Assembly: GCA_964293475.1 (NCBI GenBank)
Contig: CAXYYJ010000026.1
Coordinates: forward strand, 1-64,000
Source of the DNA: UBA12170 sp964293475
GTDB lineage: Bacteria > Bacteroidota > Bacteroidia > Bacteroidales > UBA12170
Direction of reading: 5' to 3'
DNA length: 64,000 nucleotides
Below are positions 32,523 to 40,814 of the stretch, one piece after another; within the stretch, counting starts at the first letter, position 1, and every line of letters begins with the position of its first letter. The notes beneath the pieces are model-generated. The model saw only the letters and a list, made by a program, of their open reading frames with translations, searched no databases and had not been told where the DNA came from. The position numbers and the translations under genes were made by a program.

Positions 32523-33890
32523 ATGAAACAGCACTTCAACTTAATAGTGGCCATAAATATAGCCGCCCTCATGGCTCTGATGGATCTTTCAGCGGTTAAT
32601 ATCGCTCTTCCGACGATTAAAACTCATTTCAACCTGAGTGTTTCCGAGGTTTCGCTCATCCTCATGGCCACCATGTTTATGTCGTCGGCCACTGCCTTAA
32701 TTATGGGAAAAATGCTCGGCAGAATTTCTCCCGGAAGACTGCTCTCCGCAGCTTTCGTGGTTTATGGTTTCACCACCACGCTCACAGCTTTTGCCCCAGA
32801 TTTTTATTGGATGATTCCTCTGCGATTGATTCAGGGGGTTGCCGAATCGGCGCTTTATGTTACGGGTCCCGCTCTTATCAAAAACTATATCAGCCCCCAA
32901 TGGCACCAAAAAGAATACGGGCGCTGGATGATGAGCACCGGAATTGGAATTTGTCTGGGTCCAATAATTGGCGCCATACTCATAGACTTATGGGACTGGC
33001 CTGCTGTGTTTTTAATCAATCTGCCTTTGGCGATGGCAGGCCTGTATTTCTCGCTTAAACTCGACAAATCCATTTCATTTACAAAAGTTCACAACAGCTT
33101 CGATGTTCGAGGTGCATGGCTTAGCTTCGTGTTTTTGGGGAGTATGATTTTGTTTTTCAATATCATTACCAAGTTTGGAGTACTTGTGGAATGGCTGGTT
33201 CCATTGTCACTGGCGGCGGTGGTTTTCTTATATCTTTTCGTTCGGCACGAAAATTCTGTGAAAGAGCCCCTTTTAGATTTAAAATTGTTCAAAATCAACA
33301 ATTTCCGACAGGCCAATTTGGGTTTCTTTTTATTTTTTGTAATCAATGTGGGCGGAAGATTCATTCATCCCTTTTATTTTGAAGAAACCCGCAGCCTATC
33401 CACCACTGCTTCTGGGGTTATGATGATGATTGCACCGGGGGTTATGCTTTTCGTTTCGTTGTATATCGATAAATTGGAACGATATTTTATAACCCGCCAA
33501 CTGGTTATTGGAGGTAATATCCTTCTCACAATCAGTATGATAATGTTTGCAATGAGCTCTGAAAAAACGAATCTGGGCTTTTTAATAGCTGGACTCATTA
33601 TTCTGGGGATTTCTATGGGACTCTATTATCCTGCCACTACGCAAGCTGGAATGAAAGGCCTTCCCAACGGAAGTCATGGCATGGGATCGGCATCGATATC
33701 GGTGAGCAAAAGCCTCGGGAAACTCATGGGAGTGCTTATGTTTGGATTGCTTTTTCAGTTTTTTTTCAATTATTTTTTCGATGCCGCAATGGGCGCGCAA
33801 ATGCTGAAATCAATAGCAATTCAATGGGTATTTTTTATGGCAGCAGTGTTAAGTTTTCTTAACACATTGTATTCTACGCGATTAAAATAA
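32523..33890 (+). CDS. DHA2-type MFS drug/metabolite exporter
   Basis: The 455-residue inner-membrane protein has about 14 hydrophobic helices as in the EmrB/QacA (DHA2) branch of the major facilitator superfamily. The motif D1-like LMDLSAVNIALPTI in helix 1 (residues 20-33), RLIQGVAESALYVTGPALI (helix 4-5 motif B/C area) and GIGICLGPIIGAILID (motif C, antiporter signature GxxxGPxxGG) are seen. Such proteins export toxic compounds by proton antiport, but the substrate cannot be predicted. It starts after a region without other genes and is followed by a 39-base gap to the MltF gene. Confidence 0.85.
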   Translation: MKQHFNLIVAINIAALMALMDLSAVNIALPTIKTHFNLSVSEVSLILMATMFMSSATALIMGKMLGRISPGRLLSAAFVVYGFTTTLTAFAPDFYWMIPLRLIQGVAESALYVTGPALIKNYISPQWHQKEYGRWMMSTGIGICLGPIIGAILIDLWDWPAVFLINLPLAMAGLYFSLKLDKSISFTKVHNSFDVRGAWLSFVFLGSMILFFNIITKFGVLVEWLVPLSLAAVVFLYLFVRHENSVKEPLLDLKLFKINNFRQANLGFFLFFVINVGGRFIHPFYFEETRSLSTTASGVMMMIAPGVMLFVSLYIDKLERYFITRQLVIGGNILLTISMIMFAMSSEKTNLGFLIAGLIILGISMGLYYPATTQAGMKGLPNGSHGMGSASISVSKSLGKLMGVLMFGLLFQFFFNYFFDAAMGAQMLKSIAIQWVFFMAAVLSFLNTLYSTRLK

Positions 33891-33929
33891 TCCATTTACC
33901 CAAATTTTATTAAATTTGCCCGCTTTTAA

Positions 33930-35411
33930 ATGAATACTATGCCTATGAGGAAAGTTTCTGTTTTGAACCTGATGGTTTTTGTTGCGCTGATTTTTACAAC
34001 TTCTGCTTGCGATTACCTGAATTCACTGAACAATAAAAAGGCTGTTACTCCCAAAAAGAATTTGGCGCAGGAACACCTGAACTCCATTCGTGAAAAGGGG
34101 AAATTGGTAGCTGTTACCGATTACAACGATCACGAGTATTTTATTTACCGCGACGAGCCCATGGGTTTTCAATACGACTTACTCACCAGCTTTGCGAATC
34201 ACATGGGTGTGGAGCTCGAAATTGTGGTTCTTAAAAATGTTCCCGCCGCTTTAAAAAGTCTCAATAAATACGAATTCGATATTTTAGCCACCGACCTTGC
34301 CGTTACCGCCGAAATAAAGAAAAAGGTTCTTCTCTCCGACCCTATTTATCAATCGAAACAGATTCTTGTGCAAAGGCTTCCAAACAACTGGCAGAGCCTG
34401 TCCAATAAAGATATTGAGAAGAAAGTGATTCGCGATGCCCTCGATCTTCAAGGGAAAAAGGTTCATATTAAAAAAGGCTCAGTCTCTGTGAAAAGATTGG
34501 CTCAAATTAATGAAGAAACCGGTGGCGACATCATCATTATCGAAGATGAGCTAAGCGTGGAAGAGCTGGTGGATATGGTAGCCAAAGGAATTATTGACTA
34601 TACTGTTTGCGACAGTCATGTGGCCGCCATCAACAAAAAATACCATAACAATATTGATATTGGAACCCATTTGGGCAGCTATAGCCAAAACCTGGCATGG
34701 GCTTTCCCCCAGACATCCGATTCGTTGCAAAAAGAGGTAAATGTTTGGTTAGGAAGCTTAAAAGATGGACGGGAATTTGCTCAGATTTTCAATAAATATT
34801 TCAACTCAGCAAATGCAGCCGATTTGGCTTCGGTTGGCAGCTATGTGACTCCGGCTGGGGGTATTTCTCCGTTCGACGAGTATATAAAGAAACACAGCAA
34901 AGCAGTGGATTGGGATTGGCCTCTTTTAGCCGCACTTATGTATCAGGAGTCGAAATTCGATCCTCGTGTAGTATCGTGGAATGGAGCTTTAGGATTGATG
35001 CAAATGATGCCTGCCACCGCAAAATTATATGGTATTTCGGAAAATTCATCCCCCGAAGAGCAAATAAGAGCCGGTGTAAAATATCTTAAACTTCTTGACA
35101 CCCAGCTGACTCCATTGGTGAAAGACCCTGCCGAGAGACAGATTTTTGTGTTGGCAGCCTACAATGTGGGTATTGCCCATGTCTTCGACGCCCAGCGATT
35201 GGCTAAAAAATACAATAAAGACCCCCAAAAATGGCGCGACAATGTGGATTATTATATCCTGAACAAGTCGAACCCAAAATACTATCAGGACCCTGTTTGC
35301 TACTATGGTTATTGCCGTGGATCAGAAACCTATAAATTTGTTAATGAAATTTACGATCGGTACCATAATTACCAAACCATTATCAAATCGCGTCAGGTTG
35401 CGAAAAATTAG
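33930..35411 (+). CDS. mltF: MltF-type membrane-bound lytic transglycosylase
   Basis: The 493-residue lipoprotein has a lipobox at TTSACDYL (cysteine about residue 27). It has a solute-binding (SBP_bac_3) domain from about 55 to 300 (REKGKLVAVTDYNDHEYFIY to IFNKYFNSAN) and a C-terminal SLT lytic transglycosylase domain (YQESKFDPRVVSWNGALGLM, then QMMPATAKLYG, AAYNVGIAHV). The Glu of YQESKFDP is the expected catalytic acid. It cuts peptidoglycan between MurNAc and GlcNAc with 1,6-anhydro formation; the SBP domain regulates it. Start may be 33930, 33939 or 33945; only the length before the signal changes. TAAATTTG at 33911-33918 is a possible -7 box. Confidence 0.9.
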   Translation: MNTMPMRKVSVLNLMVFVALIFTTSACDYLNSLNNKKAVTPKKNLAQEHLNSIREKGKLVAVTDYNDHEYFIYRDEPMGFQYDLLTSFANHMGVELEIVVLKNVPAALKSLNKYEFDILATDLAVTAEIKKKVLLSDPIYQSKQILVQRLPNNWQSLSNKDIEKKVIRDALDLQGKKVHIKKGSVSVKRLAQINEETGGDIIIIEDELSVEELVDMVAKGIIDYTVCDSHVAAINKKYHNNIDIGTHLGSYSQNLAWAFPQTSDSLQKEVNVWLGSLKDGREFAQIFNKYFNSANAADLASVGSYVTPAGGISPFDEYIKKHSKAVDWDWPLLAALMYQESKFDPRVVSWNGALGLMQMMPATAKLYGISENSSPEEQIRAGVKYLKLLDTQLTPLVKDPAERQIFVLAAYNVGIAHVFDAQRLAKKYNKDPQKWRDNVDYYILNKSNPKYYQDPVCYYGYCRGSETYKFVNEIYDRYHNYQTIIKSRQVAKN

Positions 35412-35513
35412 ATTGCCTGCTGCCTTCCGGTTCTACAGTTGATGCTAAAAAGTTCTCCATAGCAGAGTTTCAAACGACATGAAATGGCAAGTCAAAGAAA
35501 ATAAAATGGTTTC

Positions 35514-35550
35514 CATAAAAAAAGCCGCATCAACCTGTGATGCAGCTTTC
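35514..35550 (-). terminator. Terminator of the small lipoprotein gene
   Basis: A 12-base-pair stem (35521-35532 with 35538-35549, containing GCATCA/TGATGC) and a 5-base loop are followed on the minus strand by a run of T (35523-35517). It lies 20 bases beyond the lipoprotein stop codon. Confidence 0.8.
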
Positions 35551-35570
35551 ACTTCTCTTTTTGTACAATA

Positions 35571-36134
35571 TTACTGGCTTGCCACAACTCTTACTCCAAC
35601 GGCATAAACATAACCAATACTAAATTCATTCTGATTGACACTTCCAACTGCTGTTACTGTAGCTGAATGAAGCGAATCCATCATTAAATTAACATTGTTG
35701 AACCCCGGGAGAGATGAATCTACATGAAAAATTGTTCCAACAGTAACGGGGGTATTGGCTGGTGTAGAATAAGTAAAACTGCTTCCATCAACGTTGTCGG
35801 TAATGGTAAAAGTGCTGTTTTCCAGGATAAGATTATTGCTCGAAACGCTGGTAACCAATATAGTAATGGACTCCACATCAATGGTATCAATGGAGGTTAA
35901 ATAGTCTGCCAGGTCTTCGTTGGTAGCGGGGTCTAAAACAGCTGTCTCATTATATCCATATCCATCAGAACCAAATTTTCCTGTGGATGGAACCGCTGTA
36001 ATGGGAGCTTCAAGCTTGGCGTGAATGGTGACCACCACGGAGTTTTCAAGCTCATCGGCTAATTTTTCGCAACCACTAAACATTGCTGCAGAAGCGAAAA
36101 TTGCTAAAATAAATAGTAATGATAATTTTTTCAT
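35571..36134 (-). CDS. Exported lipoprotein of unknown function
   Basis: The 187-residue protein (start MKKLSLLFILAIFASAAMFS; two codons more would also be possible) has a lipobox GCEKL near residue 22. The rest is a Ser/Thr/Val-rich beta-strand region with repeated 'T.T...N.GSSFT' pieces and ends VYAVGVRVVASQ, consistent with an extracytoplasmic beta-sandwich. I do not recognise a family. It is monocistronic, with a strong terminator behind it. Confidence 0.6.
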   Translation of the reverse strand: MKKLSLLFILAIFASAAMFSGCEKLADELENSVVVTIHAKLEAPITAVPSTGKFGSDGYGYNETAVLDPATNEDLADYLTSIDTIDVESITILVTSVSSNNLILENSTFTITDNVDGSSFTYSTPANTPVTVGTIFHVDSSLPGFNNVNLMMDSLHSATVTAVGSVNQNEFSIGYVYAVGVRVVASQ

Positions 36135-36224
36135 AGGCATTAAATAAATAGGTTAATTTTAATTCTTTGAATACGAAGTTAGTACAAATTGATTCCGACT
36201 TCTATAATTTAACAAAAAAATAGC

Positions 36225-36677
36225 CTACTCCCTGTTTTTCGAGTCTATCCAAATAGTCACAGGGCCATTGTTTACAAGTGCAACTTTCATATCAGCGCCA
36301 AACACTCCGGTGCAAGGCCTTTTCTTCGATTTTTCTTCTATCATATTGATAAACAATTCATAAAGTGGGATGGCTTTTTCGGGTCGTGCTGCTTTTATAT
36401 AGGATGGTCTTGCTCCTTTTTTTGTGCTGGCATGCAAAGTAAACTGGCTGATGAGCATTATTTGCGCACCCACATCCATCACTGACAAATTCATTACTCC
36501 CAGTTCATCGTCGAATATTCTGAGCTTTAGCAACTTTTCTGTGAGCCAGTCAACATCTGATTCGTCGTCGTCGTTTTCTATTCCAACCAAAACCAACAGC
36601 CCACTGTCCATTTCGGAGTGTATTTGTGCGTCGATGGTTACAGAAGCCTTTGTAACCCGCTGTATAAGTATCCTCAT
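36225..36677 (-). CDS. dtd: D-aminoacyl-tRNA deacylase
   Basis: The 150-residue cytosolic dimeric enzyme removes D-amino acids (and glycine mis-attached to tRNA-Ala) from tRNA. It has the conserved start MRILIQRVTKASVTIDAQIH, the SQFTLHASTKKGARPSY motif (catalytic Ser-Gln-x-Thr region, residues about 77-93) and the NNGPVTIW motif (Gly-cisPro, residues about 137-144) that gates chirality. Length is normal. It lies downstream of glyA on the same strand, but a strong terminator stands between them, so read-through or a separate promoter would be needed. Confidence 0.95.
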   Translation of the reverse strand: MRILIQRVTKASVTIDAQIHSEMDSGLLVLVGIENDDDESDVDWLTEKLLKLRIFDDELGVMNLSVMDVGAQIMLISQFTLHASTKKGARPSYIKAARPEKAIPLYELFINMIEEKSKKRPCTGVFGADMKVALVNNGPVTIWIDSKNRE

Positions 36678-36690
36678 AACAAAAATTTAG

Positions 36691-36727
36691 AAAAAAAGCC
36701 CGAAGATGTTTGTAACAAATTCAGGCT
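36691..36727 (-). terminator. Terminator of glyA
   Basis: On the minus strand AGCCTGAA (36727-36720) pairs with TTCGGGCT (36704-36697), with one G-T pair and an inner TTTGT/ACAAA stem, followed by a run of T. It separates glyA from the dtd gene. Confidence 0.8.
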
Positions 36728-36749
36728 CTGTTGTTTCAATATAACTATT

Positions 36750-38030
36750 TTACCAAGAGAAGAGTGGGAACGAAGTCATTAGCTCGTTCACTTCTTTTCT
36801 CACTTTGTCTATCACAGCGGTATTTTCAATGTCAGAAATAACCTGGTCAATCAAATCAACAATCACAGGCATATACTCTTCTTTGAGTCCGCGGGTGGTG
36901 ATGGCAGGAGTTCCAACTCTCAAACCAGAGGTTTGGAAAGGCGAGCGGCTGTCGAAGGGCACCATATTTTTATTCACGGTAATGTCGGCCAAAACAAGGG
37001 TATTTTCAACCACTTTTCCGGTGATATTGGGGAATTTGCTTCTCAAATCGATGAGCATCAGGTGATTATCAGTTCCGCCAGAAATTACATGATATCCTCT
37101 GTCGATAAATGCCTTGGCCATGGCTTGTGCATTTTTCTGAACCTGAAGCATATAATTCATGTAGTTATCGGTTAAAGCTTCGCCATAGGCCACAGCTTTG
37201 GCAGCAATGACATGCTCGAGCGGACCGCCCTGAATGCCAGGAAAAACAGCTGAATTGAGCAAAGCAGACATCATTTTTATCTCGCCTTTGGGGGTTGCAT
37301 ATCCCCAGGGATTTTCGAAATCTTCGCCCATAAGAATCATTCCCCCACGTGGACCACGGAGAGTTTTATGGGTAGTTGTGGTGATGATATGACAATGTGG
37401 AACGGGATCGTTGAGCAATCCTTTGGCTATTAATCCGCTGGGATGCGAGATGTCGGCCATAAGAATGGCCCCAACCTCGTCGGCTATATCTCTCATTCGC
37501 TCGTAATCCCAATCACGACTATAAGCCGAAGCACCCGCAATGATGAGCTTTGGCTTGGTTTCCATTGCTTTGGCTTCCATTTTGTCGTAATCTATCATTC
37601 CGGTTTCTTTTTCTACTTCGTAGGAAACGGCTTTATAAAGGATTCCGCTACTGTTCACCGGACTTCCGTGCGAAAGATGTCCGCCATGCGAAAGGTCTAA
37701 ACCCATAAAAGTATCGCCGGGTTGCAAACAAGCAAGCATTACCGCCATGTTGGCCTGAGCACCTGAGTGTGGCTGCACATTAACAAAATCGGCTGCAAAT
37801 AGTTCTTTGGCACGGTCAATGGCCAGTTGCTCGGTTTGGTCAACCACTTCGCAACCTCCATAATATCTTTTTCCGGGGTAACCCTCGGCATACTTGTTGG
37901 TTAATACAGAGCCCATGGCTTGCATTACTTCGTCGCTAACAAAATTCTCCGACGCAATGAGCTCAATACCATGAGTTTGACGTTGCCTTTCTTTGGCAAT
38001 TAAATCGAAAATCTGTTTATCTCTAATCAT
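36750..38030 (-). CDS. glyA: Serine hydroxymethyltransferase
   Basis: The 426-residue PLP enzyme interconverts serine and glycine with tetrahydrofolate, supplying one-carbon units. Signature stretches are HGIELIASENFVSDEVMQAM (residues about 20-39), YAEGYPGKRYYGGCEVVDQ, VQPHSGAQANMAVM, and the PLP-lysine motif TTTTHKTLRGPRGG (K near residue 228). Length and motif order are normal. It is preceded on its strand by a promoter (TTG-N19-TACTTTTG) and followed by a strong terminator, so it is monocistronic. Confidence 0.97.
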   Translation of the reverse strand: MIRDKQIFDLIAKERQRQTHGIELIASENFVSDEVMQAMGSVLTNKYAEGYPGKRYYGGCEVVDQTEQLAIDRAKELFAADFVNVQPHSGAQANMAVMLACLQPGDTFMGLDLSHGGHLSHGSPVNSSGILYKAVSYEVEKETGMIDYDKMEAKAMETKPKLIIAGASAYSRDWDYERMRDIADEVGAILMADISHPSGLIAKGLLNDPVPHCHIITTTTHKTLRGPRGGMILMGEDFENPWGYATPKGEIKMMSALLNSAVFPGIQGGPLEHVIAAKAVAYGEALTDNYMNYMLQVQKNAQAMAKAFIDRGYHVISGGTDNHLMLIDLRSKFPNITGKVVENTLVLADITVNKNMVPFDSRSPFQTSGLRVGTPAITTRGLKEEYMPVIVDLIDQVISDIENTAVIDKVRKEVNELMTSFPLFSW

Positions 38031-38112
38031 TTTTATCTAATTTTTTTATAACCTGCATTTGAATGATTCCAGGGGAAAAAGTTGCCCGATTACCCTTATG
38101 TTAATTTGGGTA

Positions 38113-38142
38113 CAAAAGTATTCATTTGATTTTTTACTCCAA
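38113..38142 (-). promoter_or_regulatory. Promoter of glyA
   Basis: On the minus strand TTG (38142-38140), a 19-base spacer and TACTTTTG (38120-38113) match the Bacteroidota promoter form, giving a leader of about 75 bases before the glyA ATG. Confidence 0.55.
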
Positions 38143-38198
38143 TGCTTTTTCCCAACTAAATCTTGTTTATCAGTAATTTGCCTATTGTTTAATATCCA

Positions 38199-40217
38199 TT
38201 AGAAAACAAAGAAAACCCCACTCTTCTGGCTCATTTTTCCGTAAATACTTTCGTAATTCACCACATAAACATAGGCTCCCGCCATTACATATTCTCCCTG
38301 ATATTTTCCATCCCAGCCCAGTGTAGGTTGGTTCGATTCGAAAATAACCATTCCCCACCGGTTGAGTACTTTAAAACTATAATTATTGATGGAAATTCCT
38401 GTGCTGATGGGTTTAAAGATGGATGAAACACCTCCCTGTGGTCTGAAAGCAGTGGGGACAAAAAGATTGGTGCTTTTGGCCAGAAAATTTGTATTCGACC
38501 GACAAGTATCCTGCTCTGTCATTCGATTGTTGAAATAGCCCACCGCCTCGACAAAATAGCCCAATTTGGCTGTGGTTGGAACAGCTCCACTGTACTTGTC
38601 AACATATCGTAATTCATCGTCGGGCAGAATCTCCCCAACGGGGAAAGGATAAATTAGGGTATCAATGACCCTGTAAACCTGATAACTCAGTATGGAATCC
38701 ATAGTTTCGTAGGGTGTCCATTCTATTAAAGCTTCACCATCGGCAAAGGATTCCACCTGATTGTAAATGGTAAAGGCAAGATTGCTGGGTTGCCCCATGT
38801 TCAAACAGCTATCGAAAGGATAGATTTTATAGTATTGGGGCGATTGATAGTATAAGCTTTTTATGTCGATAAAGGATTGAACTGTGTCGTTGTTACCCTG
38901 AATGGTATCGATGAATTGGAAAGAAAGATTGTCGCTGGATCGTGAAATGGCATATTGTGGAATATAGCCAATGCTGTCAACCTGCCATTTAAGCTCCACT
39001 TCGCCATCGATTACACTGGCCTGCCGCAACCAGCAATACTCAGAAACCAAAGGTTTTTTACCCCTGATGGACTTGATACAGGATGTTGATCTGATGGTAT
39101 TTCCATCGCCAAAAGCTTCTATATAAATATCGTACCTAACATCGCGCTCGTAGCCTGTAACCACCGCAAATGTTTCTGTTCCGCTCACCTGAGCCACAAT
39201 TTCGAAAGGCTCGGATTGCTTGCGCTGATAAACCCTGATACCTTCTACAGGTTCATTATACCAGCTCCAAACACTGTCCCAACTAATAATGCACTCGTCG
39301 TTGCAGATATCATAGCTGGGTTGATGCATGTTAACCGTGCGAATATGATAATCCTGATTCGAGAAATTGCTGCTGTTTCCACAAACATCCTGGGCGGTAA
39401 TGGCAAAGGTAACCACTGTATCGCAGGCAATTTCTGAGTTTACGATGGTACTCAAATTATTGTACCCGTTGACTTCGATGGCGGGAAACTGGGTGCTTCC
39501 TCCATCTTCATTGATGAGCCAAATCTGATATTTCGAAATGTCGTCGCTTTCTGCCGATGGCAATAGCCAGCTGAGAATTATATTCCCGGTGGCGGTATCG
39601 ATGGTGGCACTTCGTGGAATGATATTTTCGGGTTGGGTTATGTCGGCATAAGTCCCGCCGCGCACATTACTAATACACTCGCAGTTTTCCATGGGAACCC
39701 TTATCTGATAATTCAAACTGGCCTGACAAGTGGGAAGAGTGTCGATATAACTTGTTTGATTTGTGAAAGCATGAATATCGAAAAAAGTGTTTGACTCGTT
39801 AACCCAGATTTGGTAATCATAGGCAACAGGCACTCCCACATCGTTCCACGAAAGCGACACCAAACCATTATTTAAACTATTGACTGTGAGCAATATGGTT
39901 CTTATTTTTTGTGATGTTCCAGTGATCTGATTGTTGTCGTACGATTCCAGGTAATAGGCGAAGCTTGTTGATGCAGCGTTTACCGTATTGTCGAGATAGG
40001 TTGTAATAGCACCGTTGGCAGTGGTGAAAATGAGCTGATAAACCCCATCGAGCTGGTCGGCCCGATAGATTTTATAATAATCGGTTCCCGAAGGGCCACT
40101 AAATCTGATACTTACGGCTCCATCGTAATCCCGAACGGTTAAACACTCCAGTTTTGTTGATTGTGCCATTAAGCCAGCAGACACAATAATTAAAGTGATT
40201 AAAAGAAACTGCCTCAT
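38199..40217 (-). CDS. T9SS type B (gliding-motility CTD) surface protein
   Basis: The 672-residue protein has a signal peptide (MRQFLLITLIIVSAGLMAQS). A series of fibronectin type III-like modules follows from about residue 30 to 580 (for example YDIYIEAFGDGNTIRSTSC and LEWTPYETMDSILSYQVYRV). The C-terminus is a gliding-motility-associated (T9SS type B) sorting domain: NLFVPTAFRPQGGVSSIFKP, YSFKVLNRWGMVIFES, LGWDGKYQGEYVMAGAYVYV, ending SGVFFVF. It is exported across the outer membrane and probably attached to the surface. It is thought that such repeats act in adhesion, but no specific ligand is suggested by the sequence. Confidence 0.85.
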   Translation of the reverse strand: MRQFLLITLIIVSAGLMAQSTKLECLTVRDYDGAVSIRFSGPSGTDYYKIYRADQLDGVYQLIFTTANGAITTYLDNTVNAASTSFAYYLESYDNNQITGTSQKIRTILLTVNSLNNGLVSLSWNDVGVPVAYDYQIWVNESNTFFDIHAFTNQTSYIDTLPTCQASLNYQIRVPMENCECISNVRGGTYADITQPENIIPRSATIDTATGNIILSWLLPSAESDDISKYQIWLINEDGGSTQFPAIEVNGYNNLSTIVNSEIACDTVVTFAITAQDVCGNSSNFSNQDYHIRTVNMHQPSYDICNDECIISWDSVWSWYNEPVEGIRVYQRKQSEPFEIVAQVSGTETFAVVTGYERDVRYDIYIEAFGDGNTIRSTSCIKSIRGKKPLVSEYCWLRQASVIDGEVELKWQVDSIGYIPQYAISRSSDNLSFQFIDTIQGNNDTVQSFIDIKSLYYQSPQYYKIYPFDSCLNMGQPSNLAFTIYNQVESFADGEALIEWTPYETMDSILSYQVYRVIDTLIYPFPVGEILPDDELRYVDKYSGAVPTTAKLGYFVEAVGYFNNRMTEQDTCRSNTNFLAKSTNLFVPTAFRPQGGVSSIFKPISTGISINNYSFKVLNRWGMVIFESNQPTLGWDGKYQGEYVMAGAYVYVVNYESIYGKMSQKSGVFFVF

Positions 40218-40325
40218 ATTTTTAAAGGGGTCTGTTTTTCGTTAAGCGTGTAAATATAAAACAAAATATCGAGCCAATTATTGTGAGAAAACAACTGAAA
40301 TCATGACCAATATGGATCCCAATTC

Positions 40326-40766
40326 TTACTTTTTGGGATTGACTTTTTTCACTTCCACCATGGTTTTAGCTGTATCTTGCGACAAGGAATCGGATTTCTG
40401 ACTGGAAATAAGTTCCTCGTTTTTGGCCTTGAGTTCACTGAGCCTGGTAATAACATCGGCATAAATCAGTTGCAACTCGTCAAGATTTTGCTTGTAGTAG
40501 AGTAAACTGTTCTCAAAATCGGCAGGAAGTACTTCATTGCTCACAAAAACTTTTTCGTAATAATAGAGCGTGGAGTCCTTGGTTTTATGGCCTGCCTTCC
40601 GCAACTCGTCAATATGGGCTTCAACAATCTGCATTTCGGCCATAAGATTCACCATCTTGTCGCGGGGAATGATTTTTCCCTGATTTTGGATATTTTTCTC
40701 AGGGCCGCCATTGCACGAAATCATAAAAGCCAGAGCAGTAATGATAAGAAAACTAATCCACTTCAT
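40326..40766 (-). CDS. DUF4296-domain lipoprotein
   Basis: The 146-residue lipoprotein has a lipobox (LAFMISCNGG, cysteine about residue 18). The DUF4296 region follows: KMVNLMAEMQIVEAHIDELR, then YYEKVFVSNEVLPADFENSL and YYKQNLDELQLIYADVITRL. The C-terminal tail is Lys/Glu-rich. Members of this family are found in Bacteroidota close to cell-envelope genes, with no known biochemical role. It lies 48 bases after the recQ gene on the same strand and may be cotranscribed with it. Confidence 0.8.
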   Translation of the reverse strand: MKWISFLIITALAFMISCNGGPEKNIQNQGKIIPRDKMVNLMAEMQIVEAHIDELRKAGHKTKDSTLYYYEKVFVSNEVLPADFENSLLYYKQNLDELQLIYADVITRLSELKAKNEELISSQKSDSLSQDTAKTMVEVKKVNPKK

Positions 40767-40814
40767 GGGCTAAAAATCTTTAGAAAGGGGGTTTACCTGT
40801 GTCATATGGAGCTG